64,000 nt of DNA from RGIG4034 sp045576455 (GTDB lineage: Bacteria > Bacillota > Clostridia > Lachnospirales > Lachnospiraceae): positions 1 to 64,000 of the forward strand of contig JAZNGM010000001.1 in the NCBI GenBank assembly GCA_045576455.1, in the 5' to 3' direction. Positions 18,024 to 26,245 of this stretch are shown here, one piece after another. Each line of letters opens with the position of its first letter. Position 1 is the first letter of the stretch. The position numbers were made by a program, and so were the translations under genes. Under the pieces are notes generated by a model that worked only from the letters and a program-made list of their open reading frames with translations, ran no database searches and was not told the DNA's origin.

Positions 18024-18159
18024 AAAAATTAAAAGTATGTTTATTAAGGGCTTAGGATCTATTGCCAGTGTAGCTATCGTATTGGCCATTAATAGTGTAA
18101 ACAGTACATGTCTTTTTTTGACATATCAACCGGATGTTCCGGATGAGTTAAAGGAATAG
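18016..18159 (+). CDS. agrD: AgrD-like cyclic autoinducing peptide precursor
   Basis: A 47-residue ORF that overlaps the last eight bases of agrB. Its ribosome site GGAGG is inside agrB, nine bases before the ATG. It has the three AgrD parts: an amphipathic basic N-terminal helix (MIKKIKSMFIKGLGSIASVA), a central peptide region with a single cysteine (NSTCLFLTYQ), and an acidic C-tail (PDVPDELKE) of the kind AgrB recognises. The mature signal is probably a thiolactone closing on Cys32; the ring end (for example after Leu35) is inference. Confidence 0.88.
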   Translation: MIKKIKSMFIKGLGSIASVAIVLAINSVNSTCLFLTYQPDVPDELKE

Positions 18160-18214
18160 TGCATATACAGATTAAAGAGAAGTGCAAAAATTTAGCCATT
18201 TAATAATGGCGTAA

Positions 18215-18279
18215 CAGTTAATGTAACGGATAAGGAAGAACAACCGACATTAAACTTTTATGATGAACAAGAAATGTAA
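18215..18279 (+). pseudogene. 3' remnant of a lipoprotein gene
   Basis: These 65 bases encode VNVTDKEEQPTLNFYDEQEM and a stop, and are nearly identical to the boundary between the two repeat units of the lipoprotein gene at about 21340-21393. No start or body remains. It is probably the left-hand scar of recombination in the lipoprotein array. The rest of the 18160-18365 gap holds no gene I can see. Confidence 0.75.
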
Positions 18280-18365
18280 GAATATTAGGACAGATAGGCT
18301 TACTATGGGGAATGGAATTGTTAAAGTATAAAAAAGAATATTTGTTTAAAAGGAGATTAAAAAAC

Positions 18366-18689
18366 ATGAAAGCAAAAAGAAAAACAAAAATATTTGCATT
18401 ATTAATGACGGTCGTTTTATTATTTTCCAATAGCTTTGTATATAGCGAAGCAGGGAAATGTACGCATGGTGGGGAAAATTTTAGTATAACAGAAAATACT
18501 ATAGCTATAGTTTCTATAGAGGAATGTGTAGAAGCATTGCCACACCCTATTTATGTTATGGGGAAATTAGCCACATGCCGTGTTTGGCATTACAGATATA
18601 TGCAAACGTTTAAATGTGAAGATTGTGATGCCACATTAAAACAGGAATTTATATACGCTAATGAAGTACACGAATATGAGCACAATTAA
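18366..18689 (+). CDS. Secreted cysteine-containing hypothetical protein
   Basis: A 107-residue protein with a clear signal peptide (MKAKRKTKIFALLMTVVLLF, cleavage likely after the SEA region near residue 29). The mature part has five cysteines, including KCEDCD, and histidines near both ends (CTHGG, HEYEHN). Paired cysteines and histidines suggest a small metal-binding or disulfide-linked domain. No family recognised. AAAGGAG precedes the ATG at 18366; an upstream ATG at 18312 has no ribosome site. It is the first gene of a run of exported proteins beside agrBD. Confidence 0.7.
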   Translation: MKAKRKTKIFALLMTVVLLFSNSFVYSEAGKCTHGGENFSITENTIAIVSIEECVEALPHPIYVMGKLATCRVWHYRYMQTFKCEDCDATLKQEFIYANEVHEYEHN

Positions 18690-18701
18690 AAGGATGGTAG
18701 T

Positions 18702-20003
18702 ATGCGAGTAAGGCTTATTTCAATCATTTTATTATTGTCAATAATACTTAGCGCTTGTGACAGAAACTCTGCAGGAACCGGTAGTAAACAAAAAGCGCCT
18801 GTGCTTAATGAAAACGGTAAGGAAGAGATAGCATTGGCACTTACTCAGGTTGATGAGTATTTTAAGAAGGCGATAGTTGATTACAATAGACAAAGTGATA
18901 AATATGAGATTGTTTTATATGAGATTCCTGACGGAATGATTCCGATTGATGCCAGAAAGCGGATTCAGCTTGACCTTGCTAACGGTAAAGGGCCGGATAT
19001 ACTTAGCGACGGGGCACTTAATGAATGTGATATGACGCCTTATGCAGAAGACGGTTATTTAATGGACTTAACGGATTTTGTAGCAGGATACGAGGATCTT
19101 CTTGACTGTGTTAAGGATTTCAACACTATGGACGGAGTAGTATATGGTATTCCCATGGCGTTTGAATTAGTTACGGTAGCGGTTTCGAGCAATCTTGATA
19201 TATCAAAGAATAGTAATACGAAAGAACGTTGGATTGAATTAACACAAGATTTAGACGGTAACTTTGGCACCGGAGGTTATAGTGTTTTAGAGCACCTGGG
19301 AGTAGGCGTTAATGGTGTACAGTTATTTGTTGATGAAGAGAAGGGCGTCAGTCACTTTGATAAGCGGGAATATATTGACTTACTGGAGTTTGCTAAAAAG
19401 TATGAGTGCTTTGATAATGGTATGACACTACAGGAAAGATTGATTTCATCATATCAATTGTTTTTAGGGTGTGTAATAGAAGAGTTTGATAACTTTTGGT
19501 TTCATGAAGCCCTTTTCAAAGAAACACCCTCTTATATAGGTTTTCCTACCGAGAGCGGCGGAAAAGAAATAATCAGAATAAGTAGCTTATATATAAATAG
19601 TGCAACAGAGCATGAAGAAGGGGCAAAGGATTTTTTGAGATTTATTCTTACGGAAGAGCAACAACGGGCCATTGTTGACAATTATGCAGGTTTTTCTGTC
19701 AGGGAAGAGGTCTTAAGAAAAATATGGCAAGAAGCCAAGGATAGTCCTGAAACCGGGTTTATTAATTATACAAAAGGGGAATTGTTAGGAGTAGAGTTTG
19801 AGCCCCGTGTTATGAGAGATGAAGAAGAGGAGTTATTCTTCTCAATGCTGGAGGGTGACCTTATATATGATTACAGGGCATCTGTTATATCGGACATTGT
19901 CTATGAAGAAACCGCCCCCTTCTTTGAAGGAAAAAAGACAGCAGAAGAGGTGGCAAGGATAATAGATAACAGGGTTCAGCTATATCTTGATGAGAAGAAG
20001 TGA
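18702..20003 (+). CDS. Extracellular solute-binding lipoprotein (ABC type), copy 1
   Basis: A family-1 type solute-binding protein: lipobox LSACDRNS near residue 20, then a two-lobed binding fold with YNRQSDKYEI, RIQLDLANGKGPDI, DLTDFVAGYEDL and VVYGIPMAFE, all typical of sugar-binding proteins such as MalE/UgpB relatives. At 433 residues it equals its paralogue at 22245 exactly. The 60 bases at 18771-18830 and the last part of the gene are identical to that copy while the middle has diverged. No permease or ATPase genes are nearby, so it either uses a remote transporter or acts as a sensor. The substrate is unknown. Confidence 0.85.
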   Translation: MRVRLISIILLLSIILSACDRNSAGTGSKQKAPVLNENGKEEIALALTQVDEYFKKAIVDYNRQSDKYEIVLYEIPDGMIPIDARKRIQLDLANGKGPDILSDGALNECDMTPYAEDGYLMDLTDFVAGYEDLLDCVKDFNTMDGVVYGIPMAFELVTVAVSSNLDISKNSNTKERWIELTQDLDGNFGTGGYSVLEHLGVGVNGVQLFVDEEKGVSHFDKREYIDLLEFAKKYECFDNGMTLQERLISSYQLFLGCVIEEFDNFWFHEALFKETPSYIGFPTESGGKEIIRISSLYINSATEHEEGAKDFLRFILTEEQQRAIVDNYAGFSVREEVLRKIWQEAKDSPETGFINYTKGELLGVEFEPRVMRDEEEELFFSMLEGDLIYDYRASVISDIVYEETAPFFEGKKTAEEVARIIDNRVQLYLDEKK

Positions 20004-20023
20004 TAATGCAGAAAGGTAAATTC

Positions 20024-20467
20024 ATGAGAAAAAAATGTATATGTATAATAGTGTTAAGTATTATTACGATAGCAATTATCCTGTTATTATGCTTTGTTAT
20101 TAAGACGAAAAGAAATGTGGATAAAGATATGAAGATGCCTTTTGAAAAGCTGGACGATGTTGTAAAAGTAAAGGTGTATTATGGTGATAACCGTGCTAGT
20201 GGAAGTGAATATGTACAAATAAATGAGATTCGGGAATTTGTTGGTTTTTTTAAGAACAGAGAGTATGTATCGGCGAAAAGGAATAATAAAGACGGTTCTA
20301 TTGCAGTAATTGAGTTCTTTAGCGGTAATAATGAAAAGACACGTATTGTAATTCAAAACAGTACAATGGTTCATGTGAATGATCAAATCTATAAAAGTGA
20401 TAATATTGCAGAAGATTTTAGGACTTTTTATGGTGAATTTGTGAATAATAATCAGTTGTATAATTAA
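20024..20467 (+). CDS. Membrane-anchored hypothetical protein
   Basis: A 147-residue protein: short basic N-terminus, one transmembrane helix (residues about 5-25), then an external domain with beta-strand character (VKVKVYYGDNRASGSEYV, ENKTR-like strand pairs, MVHVNDQIYK). No family recognised. I chose the ATG at 20024, preceded by AAAGGT; two upstream in-frame ATGs at 20000 and 20006 overlap or touch the solute-binding gene. The first 12 bases of the gene and its ribosome site are identical to those of the remnant at 23567, which shows that this junction was duplicated with the solute-binding gene. Confidence 0.65.
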   Translation: MRKKCICIIVLSIITIAIILLLCFVIKTKRNVDKDMKMPFEKLDDVVKVKVYYGDNRASGSEYVQINEIREFVGFFKNREYVSAKRNNKDGSIAVIEFFSGNNEKTRIVIQNSTMVHVNDQIYKSDNIAEDFRTFYGEFVNNNQLYN

Positions 20468-20552
20468 TAAATTCTTAAAAAAAGTAAGTTTGTTTATATG
20501 TTACAATGGATATATATGAAAAGGGGAATTTTTACACATTAGGAGGGAATTC

Positions 20553-22022
20553 ATGAGAAAAAAACGTATAAGTGTAATACTTTTGTGTATGGTAATGCTT
20601 ATGACATTGCTATGGGGATGTGGTGATAATGCACAGAAGAAGGAATTGGAAGAAGACAAAGACATCAAACAGGAAAATGTTGATGAACAGGTAATCAATG
20701 ATGTTCAGAGTGTCAATAATGAAGTAAAGATTGATAAAAATGAAATATCTGTTGAAAAGTTAACGGTAACTGACAATACGATAACTGATAATATTAAGAC
20801 AGAACAAAAGAATAAGGTGGATTCTTATAAAGCATTTTGTGAAAAAAGAGAAACGTTTTGGTATTATTATATAGTGGAATCTGACTATACATGGTCTCTT
20901 GAACGCGACATGGTGTTACAATTCTGGAAGAAATATGATTTTGAAAATATAAAAAATTACAAAAATAATGTTTGTGCGTACTATGTAGCAGTAGATTGTA
21001 TCTTATATGTAGAGAATGGTGTAGATATTCATATGGTTGACCATTCGGGAGAAAATGATGTTTTACTTTTTTCAGCTTCTGAGGAAGTCAAAGAGATAGT
21101 AGGAACTGGAGAATATTTCTTCTATCTAACGGATGTCGGAGTATACAGATATCACATTGAATCAGGAACCAATGAATTTGCCTGTCCGACTAATGATGGT
21201 TATTGGCTGGCGGTAATTGATAATCAGACCTTCCGCTTTGCAGAAGACCATGGAAAAATGGCATATAGTGAAGAAGACGGGTATTATTGTGTGCCGGAGT
21301 TTTTTATATTTGATATGACCAAAAAAGAAGAGGGAGCAGTTAATGTAACGGACAAGGAAGATCAACCGACATTAAACTTTTATGATGAACAGGTAACTAA
21401 TAGTATTAAGACAGAACAAGAGAATAAGGTGGATTCATATAAAGCATTTTGCGAGAAAAGAGTAAAATTTTGGTATTATTATCAAGAGGATTCAGATTAT
21501 ATTTGGTCACTTGAAAGAAATGGAGATTTTCAGTTTTGGCGTAAAGGTGATTTGTCTACCTTAAAAATGTATAAGCAAAATATTAGTGAATATTATCCGG
21601 CATATAATTGTGTATTTTATATAGAAAATGGTGCTGATATACACATGATGGATTATTCGGGTGAGAATGATGTGCTGTTATTTTCTGCTTCTGAGAATGT
21701 TATAGAAATTGTAGGAAATAGGGAATATTGTTTTTATCTAACAGATGTCGGAGTATACAGATATCACATTGAATCAGGAACCAATGAATTTGCCTGTCCG
21801 ACAAATGATGGTTTTTGGCTTGCGGTAATCGATAATCAGACTTTCCGTTTTGCTGAAGACCATGGAGAAATGGCATATAGTGAAGAAGATGGGTATTATC
21901 CGGTTCCGGATTTCTTTATCTTTGATATGTTAAAGAAAGAACAAGGTGCGGTTAATGTAGATGATATGGAAAATGAACCCACCTTGAATAGATATGAAGA
22001 ACAAGAAGCACAAGAATACTAG
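20553..22022 (+). CDS. Lipoprotein with two tandem ~204-residue repeats
   Basis: An exported lipoprotein: lipobox LLWGCGDN near residue 23, an acidic low-complexity linker to about 80, then two copies of a domain. Unit 1 starts at IKTEQKNKVDSYKAFCEKRE and unit 2 at IKTEQENKVDSYKAFCEKRV. Each has FWYYY, DYxWSLER, an ENGxDIHMxDxSGENDVLLF beta segment and FRFAEDHG near the end. The spaced beta strands look like part of a propeller or a DUF5050-like domain, but no family is certain. AGGAGGG precedes the ATG. Gene remnants at 18215 and 23567 derive from relatives of this gene. Confidence 0.8.
   Translation: MRKKRISVILLCMVMLMTLLWGCGDNAQKKELEEDKDIKQENVDEQVINDVQSVNNEVKIDKNEISVEKLTVTDNTITDNIKTEQKNKVDSYKAFCEKRETFWYYYIVESDYTWSLERDMVLQFWKKYDFENIKNYKNNVCAYYVAVDCILYVENGVDIHMVDHSGENDVLLFSASEEVKEIVGTGEYFFYLTDVGVYRYHIESGTNEFACPTNDGYWLAVIDNQTFRFAEDHGKMAYSEEDGYYCVPEFFIFDMTKKEEGAVNVTDKEDQPTLNFYDEQVTNSIKTEQENKVDSYKAFCEKRVKFWYYYQEDSDYIWSLERNGDFQFWRKGDLSTLKMYKQNISEYYPAYNCVFYIENGADIHMMDYSGENDVLLFSASENVIEIVGNREYCFYLTDVGVYRYHIESGTNEFACPTNDGFWLAVIDNQTFRFAEDHGEMAYSEEDGYYPVPDFFIFDMLKKEQGAVNVDDMENEPTLNRYEEQEAQEY
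20793..22016 (+). repeat. 612-bp in-frame tandem duplication inside the lipoprotein gene
   Basis: The sequence starting at 20793 recurs from 21405, a period of 612 bases (204 codons). Long runs are identical, for example around the GVYRYHIESGTNEFACP coding segment; other stretches have diverged, so the duplication is not brand new. Confidence 0.9.
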
Positions 22023-22054
22023 AATAGTATTGGTAAAGTAGTGAGGTAACATTA

Positions 22055-22098
22055 AAGCGGATGGCATGACGATAGCCATCCGCTTGTTAATATTTTAT
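22055..22098 (+). terminator. Intrinsic terminator after the duplicated lipoprotein
   Basis: A perfect 11-bp stem (AAGCGGATGGC and GCCATCCGCTT, 22055-22065 and 22075-22085) with a nine-base loop, followed by an interrupted T-rich tail. Confidence 0.75.
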
Positions 22099-22244
22099 TT
22101 TATAGTAGGACTGTCCACTTTCCAGCTATTGATAAAAATCTTAAAAAACCTTAAGAAATTTTTACTTGATTCTAAGTTATAATGGGTTTATGTGAAAGGA
22201 CAAAGCTTAATATATACTGAGAATACAGAGAAAGGTTAGTCTTA

Positions 22245-23546
22245 ATGAAGATAAAATTGCTATCAATTATTTTATTATTATCAATAATACTTAGTGGCTG
22301 TGGTAAAAATACGGCAGGAACCGGTAGTAAACAAAAAGCGCCTGTGCTTAATGAAAACGGTAAGGAAGAGATAACGTTATGTATAACTGCAGTCAGTACA
22401 TATATTGAAAATGCTGTAGCAGAGTATAATGAACAAAGTGATAAATATGAAATAGTAATAAATACAACACCGGAAGGAATGAGTACATTTGATTATCGAA
22501 AGAGAGTGCAGCTTGACTTAAGCAATGGGAAAGGACCGGATATATTTCATTCTACAGCATTTAATGATTTTGATATGACACCTCATGCCGAAGATGGTTA
22601 CCTTATGGATATAACTGATTTTGCGGTGGAATTTGCTGATATTCTTGATTGTGTTAAGGATTTCAATTCTATTGATGGAGTAGTGTATGGTATTCCTACA
22701 GCATTTTCAATGCTTAGTATAGCAGTGCCTAATAGTCTTGATATCTCAAGGGAAGAAAATACAAAAGAGTATTGTATGGAACTAATACAAGAAACAAATA
22801 AATCGTTAGGGCTTATCGGATATGATGTCTTGGAGTTTTTTGGTATAGGAGTTAATGAAATACAGCTCTATGTTGATGAAGAAAAGGGAATTAGCCACTT
22901 TGATACCAAGGATTTTATTGATTTACTGGAGTTTTCTAAAAAATATGAATATGTTGATAATGGAATGACCGTACATGAAAAAGTTCTTTCCGCAGAACAA
23001 TTATTCGTAAGTGTACAAATCAGTGAATTTATGGATTTCTGGTTCTTTGAGGCTCTTTTTGATGAGATACCGTCCTATATAGGTTATCCCTCTGCTGAGG
23101 GGGGAAAAGAACATATATTTTCAGAAAGTTTCTATATTAATAGTAAATCAGAGCATAAAGAAATTGCTTTGGATTTTATGAGATTTCTATTATCAGAGGA
23201 ACAGCAACGGAAAATGTTTGACCATGGATTCGGGTTCCCTGCTAGAAAGAGTTTATTGGAAAAGATATGGGACGAGGCTAAGGAAGAACCATATGAGGGC
23301 ACAAGAAAATTTAGTGAAGGTCTGCGTTCGGGGCTTACATATTATCCGCGTATTATGACAGAAAAAGAGGAGGAAGCATTTTGGGCAATGCTTGAGGAAA
23401 AGCCTGTTAATGATTGTAAAGTATCCGTTATCTCGGACATCGTCTATGAAGAAACTGCCCCATTCTTTGAAGGGAAAAAGACAGCAAAAGAAGTGGCAAG
23501 GATAATAGATAACAGGGTTCAGCTATATCTTGATGAGAAGAAGTGA
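22245..23546 (+). CDS. Extracellular solute-binding lipoprotein (ABC type), copy 2
   Basis: A paralogue of the protein at 18702, also 433 residues. Lipobox LSGCGKNT, then YNEQSDKYEI, RVQLDLSNGKGPDI, DITDFAVEFADIL and VVYGIPTAFS at matching positions. The N-terminal linker and C-terminal helix coding regions are identical or nearly so to copy 1 at DNA level; the ligand-lobe region differs at many residues, so specificity may differ. It has its own terminator-bounded 5' region. GAAAGGTTAG precedes the ATG. Again there is no transporter gene beside it. Confidence 0.85.
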   Translation: MKIKLLSIILLLSIILSGCGKNTAGTGSKQKAPVLNENGKEEITLCITAVSTYIENAVAEYNEQSDKYEIVINTTPEGMSTFDYRKRVQLDLSNGKGPDIFHSTAFNDFDMTPHAEDGYLMDITDFAVEFADILDCVKDFNSIDGVVYGIPTAFSMLSIAVPNSLDISREENTKEYCMELIQETNKSLGLIGYDVLEFFGIGVNEIQLYVDEEKGISHFDTKDFIDLLEFSKKYEYVDNGMTVHEKVLSAEQLFVSVQISEFMDFWFFEALFDEIPSYIGYPSAEGGKEHIFSESFYINSKSEHKEIALDFMRFLLSEEQQRKMFDHGFGFPARKSLLEKIWDEAKEEPYEGTRKFSEGLRSGLTYYPRIMTEKEEEAFWAMLEEKPVNDCKVSVISDIVYEETAPFFEGKKTAKEVARIIDNRVQLYLDEKK

Positions 23547-23566
23547 TAATGCAGAAAGGTAAATTC

Positions 23567-23671
23567 ATGAGAAAAAAACGTATAAGTGTAATATTATTAA
23601 GTACGGTAATGCTTATGTCATTGCTATGGGGATATGGAGAAGAAACCGAAGATTACTTATTTTGTAAATAG
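23567..23671 (+). pseudogene. 5' remnant of a lipoprotein gene
   Basis: A 34-codon frame begins MRKKRISVILLSTVMLMSLL, almost the same as the start of the lipoprotein at 20553, but the lipobox cysteine is replaced (WGYG instead of WGCG) and a stop comes soon after. The ribosome site is intact. It is a truncated copy left by duplication of the solute-binding-plus-lipoprotein unit. Confidence 0.75.
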
Positions 23672-23723
23672 TGAGTTGTTGCGTACAAAGTAGCGGCAGG
23701 AGTATTTCGTCTTAAGAATAACA

Positions 23724-24881
23724 GCATCGGCATTATTCACATAGCTAAGAACCTAAAATCTATGCATATTTACTGAAAATGAAAAAACGGAATCATTGTA
23801 ACTTGTCTTTTCTTATATATCATATATGATAATATATGAATAGAATTCCTCTGATTATTTTGGGAGGAATAAATATGAAAAAAACATTACAGAAACTTAC
23901 CATTAGAAATAGTTTTATGTTTGCAGCAGTTATGTGCGAAGAAGACAACTGCAAAGAATTTTTGGAAATGGCACTTGGTATCGAAATCGAAAAAGTTGAG
24001 GTAGATAAAGAAAAAACCATGGCATATCATCCCCAGTACAAAGGTGTACGTCTTGATATTTTTGCCAAGGATGAACATAATACCCGTTACAATGTAGAGA
24101 TGCAGGTGCAATCCCAAGCTTCATGTGGGAAGAGAGCCCGATATTATCATAGTCAGATTGATATGGACATGTTGACAACAGGCTTTGAATATTCAGAACT
24201 ACCGCCGGCATTTGTAATATTTGTCTGTGATTTTGATCCATATGGTGAAAAGAAGTATCTGTATACTTTTGAGAATCGGTGTTTACAGGATTATTCTTTG
24301 GGCATGAAGGATGCAAGCAGAACGCTATTCTTAAGTACTGCAGGAGAGAATTCCGACGAAGTACCGGAGTCTATGGTAAAGTTTCTTAAGTTTGTTCATG
24401 CTGACTTAGAAGACAGTATGCAGGATTTTGATGATGATTATGTGCGTAAACTTCAAAAATGCATACAGAATATTAAGCTTAGCAGAGAGATGGAGGCAAA
24501 ATATATGGTGTTTGAAGAATTGATGAAAGAAGAATTTAGAGCTGGAAAAGCCGAGGGAAAAGCTGAGGGAAAAGCTGAGGGAAAAGCGGAGTCAATTCTT
24601 GAACTATTAGAAGAACTTGGAAATATTCCTGTGGAAATTGAGACTCGTGTCTGTGCTGAGAAAGATTTAGAAATTCTGAAGAAATGGAACAAACTTGCTG
24701 CAAAAGCAGACTCCATTGAACAGTTTATACAAAACATGTAATATATTCAAAGCAGTATGTCCCATCTTAGAGGACACATCTATGAATTATCGGAGATGAG
24801 TGTTGTTATATGACAGCACTCACTCGTCACTATGATCATGCCTGTTCAGGCAATTATTCATTTTTTGCAGAGGAATTCTAT
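23724..24881 (+). mobile_element. Rpn-nuclease element, copy 1
   Basis: This stretch is homologous, including non-coding flanks, to 40585-41733. Homology begins abruptly near 23724 and ends at the right inverted repeat. A perfect 14-bp inverted repeat, ATAGAATTCCTCTG at 23840-23853 and its complement at 24868-24881, encloses the gene. A hairpin at 24798-24821 is conserved in both copies. The left repeat is internal to the homologous block, so these are not proven transposon ends. Confidence 0.55.
23875..24741 (+). CDS. Rpn family recombination-promoting nuclease, copy 1
   Basis: A PD-(D/E)XK nuclease of the Rpn / PDDEXK_2 family, long annotated as putative transposase. The nuclease part spans residues 1-190: NSFMFAAVMCEEDNCKEFLE, then the catalytic run YKGVRLDIFAKDEHNTRYNV followed by EMQVQ, with the Asp and the Glu-x-Gln. 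A repeated GKAEGKAEGKAEGKAES linker near residue 235 and a C-terminal helix follow. E. coli Rpn proteins promote RecA-independent recombination in vivo; that role is inferred here. GGGAGGAAT precedes the ATG at 23875. It is about 90% similar by eye to the copy at 40738. Confidence 0.85.
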   Translation: MKKTLQKLTIRNSFMFAAVMCEEDNCKEFLEMALGIEIEKVEVDKEKTMAYHPQYKGVRLDIFAKDEHNTRYNVEMQVQSQASCGKRARYYHSQIDMDMLTTGFEYSELPPAFVIFVCDFDPYGEKKYLYTFENRCLQDYSLGMKDASRTLFLSTAGENSDEVPESMVKFLKFVHADLEDSMQDFDDDYVRKLQKCIQNIKLSREMEAKYMVFEELMKEEFRAGKAEGKAEGKAEGKAESILELLEELGNIPVEIETRVCAEKDLEILKKWNKLAAKADSIEQFIQNM

Positions 24882-24906
24882 TTTATGTTGTAGATATAAT
24901 GTATGC

Positions 24907-24959
24907 AAAAAAAATTACCGCTTGCTTTCGCGTATAAATACACATAAAAACAAGCGGTA
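24907..24959 (-). terminator. Terminator of the DUF4430/ECF-S operon (minus strand)
   Basis: On the minus strand TACCGCTTG pairs with CAAGCGGTA across a long loop (24959-24951 with 24924-24916) and is followed by a run of eight T (24914-24907). It lies just past the ECF S-component stop. Confidence 0.7.
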
Positions 24960-24969
24960 TTGTTGTTTT

Positions 24970-25467
24970 TTATTGAGTTACGTTATTACGGGTAAGTTTG
25001 CTCAAAACCGTATATAGCGGTTTCCACAAGATAAGGCATAGTATGACGTTGGATACACAGTGTATCAAGTCAAATGAAATGCCGGCAACCCAATAAGAAA
25101 ATCCCATGCTTACCCCACCGATAAAAAAATAAGGAATGGAGCATAAGGCACCGAAGAACAGACCGAAGAATCCTGATATACATGCAAATACAATGGTAGA
25201 GTTCTGTTTCCTTAAGACATAAGTAATTAATGACAATAGTGGCCATATATATAGATACATTATCCACCATACGCCAAATCCATATAAACATCCTTCAATA
25301 AGTACGAAAACAAAAATTGCATAAATAGTCTTTTTGCCCAAACAGATGGTATAGAGCATTATTAAGAGAGTAACAATCTCTATGTTCGGTAAAAATGACA
25401 TTGCTATCTTTGCTGCTTCAAGGGTTGCAACCATTACACCGATGGTTGCAATGTCTGATATGGACAT
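24970..25467 (-). CDS. ECF transporter S component, probably for a corrinoid
   Basis: A small hydrophobic protein (165 residues, five or six helices) of the energy-coupling-factor S-component type, which captures a vitamin and docks with a shared EcfAAT module. It lies downstream of a cobalamin riboswitch and a DUF4430 gene, so cobalamin or a precursor is the likely ligand. Helix 1 starts SISDIATIGVMVATLEAAKI. I prefer the ATG at 25467, two bases past the upstream stop (coupled translation), over an in-frame ATG at 25521 that would overlap the DUF4430 gene by 50 bases. No ecfA or ecfT gene is in the window. Confidence 0.78.
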   Translation of the reverse strand: MSISDIATIGVMVATLEAAKIAMSFLPNIEIVTLLIMLYTICLGKKTIYAIFVFVLIEGCLYGFGVWWIMYLYIWPLLSLITYVLRKQNSTIVFACISGFFGLFFGALCSIPYFFIGGVSMGFSYWVAGISFDLIHCVSNVILCLILWKPLYTVLSKLTRNNVTQ

Positions 25468-25471
25468 ACGA

Positions 25472-25882
25472 TTACCATTCGCTGATTGTGTAGACAAGTT
25501 CGTAATGTCCTCCATCTTCAATAACTAATGAGTCAATGCCGTAATTAGACTGTTCACCGTTTATTGTAACGGCCCAGAAGGATTGATCCACGTTATAATC
25601 TGCGGTAACGCCATTAACTTTTTTAATATAAAGTCCATATTCGGATTCGTCGCCGGTAACCTCAAGGTCTTTACATTCCTCGATGGCATCGCGTAAAAAT
25701 TCCGCATTTGTTTTAATTATGTACTCATCGCTTGTCTTGTCTTGATAAATTACTTCAACCGTAATTTTTTTGTCATAGTTGTTGCCCTTAGGTTTAAATA
25801 TAAACCATACGGTTGCTAATGCAGCAATGGCGATGATAAGAATTGCTGATAGCAAAATTTTTTTCTTAGTTTCTTTTTTCAT
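25472..25882 (-). CDS. Membrane-anchored DUF4430 (transcobalamin-like) protein
   Basis: A 136-residue protein with an N-terminal transmembrane anchor (KKILLSAILIIAIAALATVW) and no lipobox cysteine, then a DUF4430 domain: ADYNVDQSFWAVTINGEQSN and IEDGGHYELVYT are its typical strands. DUF4430 is related to the C-terminal domain of the animal B12 carriers intrinsic factor and transcobalamin, and is found on Gram-positive surface proteins. Placement behind a B12 riboswitch and before an S component supports a corrinoid-capturing role on the outside of the membrane. AAAAGGAGAC precedes the ATG. Confidence 0.8.
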   Translation of the reverse strand: MKKETKKKILLSAILIIAIAALATVWFIFKPKGNNYDKKITVEVIYQDKTSDEYIIKTNAEFLRDAIEECKDLEVTGDESEYGLYIKKVNGVTADYNVDQSFWAVTINGEQSNYGIDSLVIEDGGHYELVYTISEW

Positions 25883-25902
25883 TTTTTAGTCTCCTTTTCT
25901 CT

Positions 25903-25934
25903 AAAAAACCGCCTCGTAATAGTGGGAGGCGGTT
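25903..25934 (-). terminator. Riboswitch-controlled terminator before the DUF4430 gene
   Basis: On the minus strand AACCGCCTC and GAGGCGGTT form a perfect stem followed by a T run, 21 bases before the DUF4430 start codon and downstream of the cobalamin aptamer. This layout implies control by transcription attenuation. Confidence 0.85.
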
Positions 25935-26052
25935 GCCGGATTAATTTCCGGTAGTCGAGATTCAGGAATTCAAAAAGGCGGGTAATATAGTATTCCCGCA
26001 CATTGTGAACCTGTACCCAACCAATTCCTCGTGGTTTTTAAGTACCAAATAT

Positions 26053-26237
26053 AAGGCAGGTCTTCTGACTTGGGCCTCAACATCTAAAAGCACCTTCCCG
26101 GTTATCCCAGTGGCATATTGCTTTTGGACTCTTCCTTCACAGCGACGAGATCGTATAGGAATTGCACCTATTTCCCTTTTCACCGAATCAAGAGTATGAC
26201 CATCTTCATGACTCTTATCCGACACCTTATACGTGTT
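26053..26237 (-). promoter_or_regulatory. Cobalamin (adenosylcobalamin) riboswitch
   Basis: Read on the minus strand the block contains the conserved cobalamin aptamer words in order: an AGGTGCAATTCC segment, a GAAGGAAGAGTCC segment, the B12 box GCCACTGGG, then CCGGGAAGG and GCCCAAGTCAGAAGACCTGCC-type 3' P1 region. Binding of B12 is expected to favour the downstream terminator and switch off the DUF4430/ECF-S operon. The exact ends of the aptamer are approximate. Confidence 0.93.
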
Positions 26238-26245
26238 ACTGTGTG

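Noticed and set aside
24453..24737. Minus-strand frame with repeated AFPS units (also at 41328-41588)
   Set aside because: It is the antisense reading of the Gly-Lys-Ala-Glu repeat in the Rpn genes.
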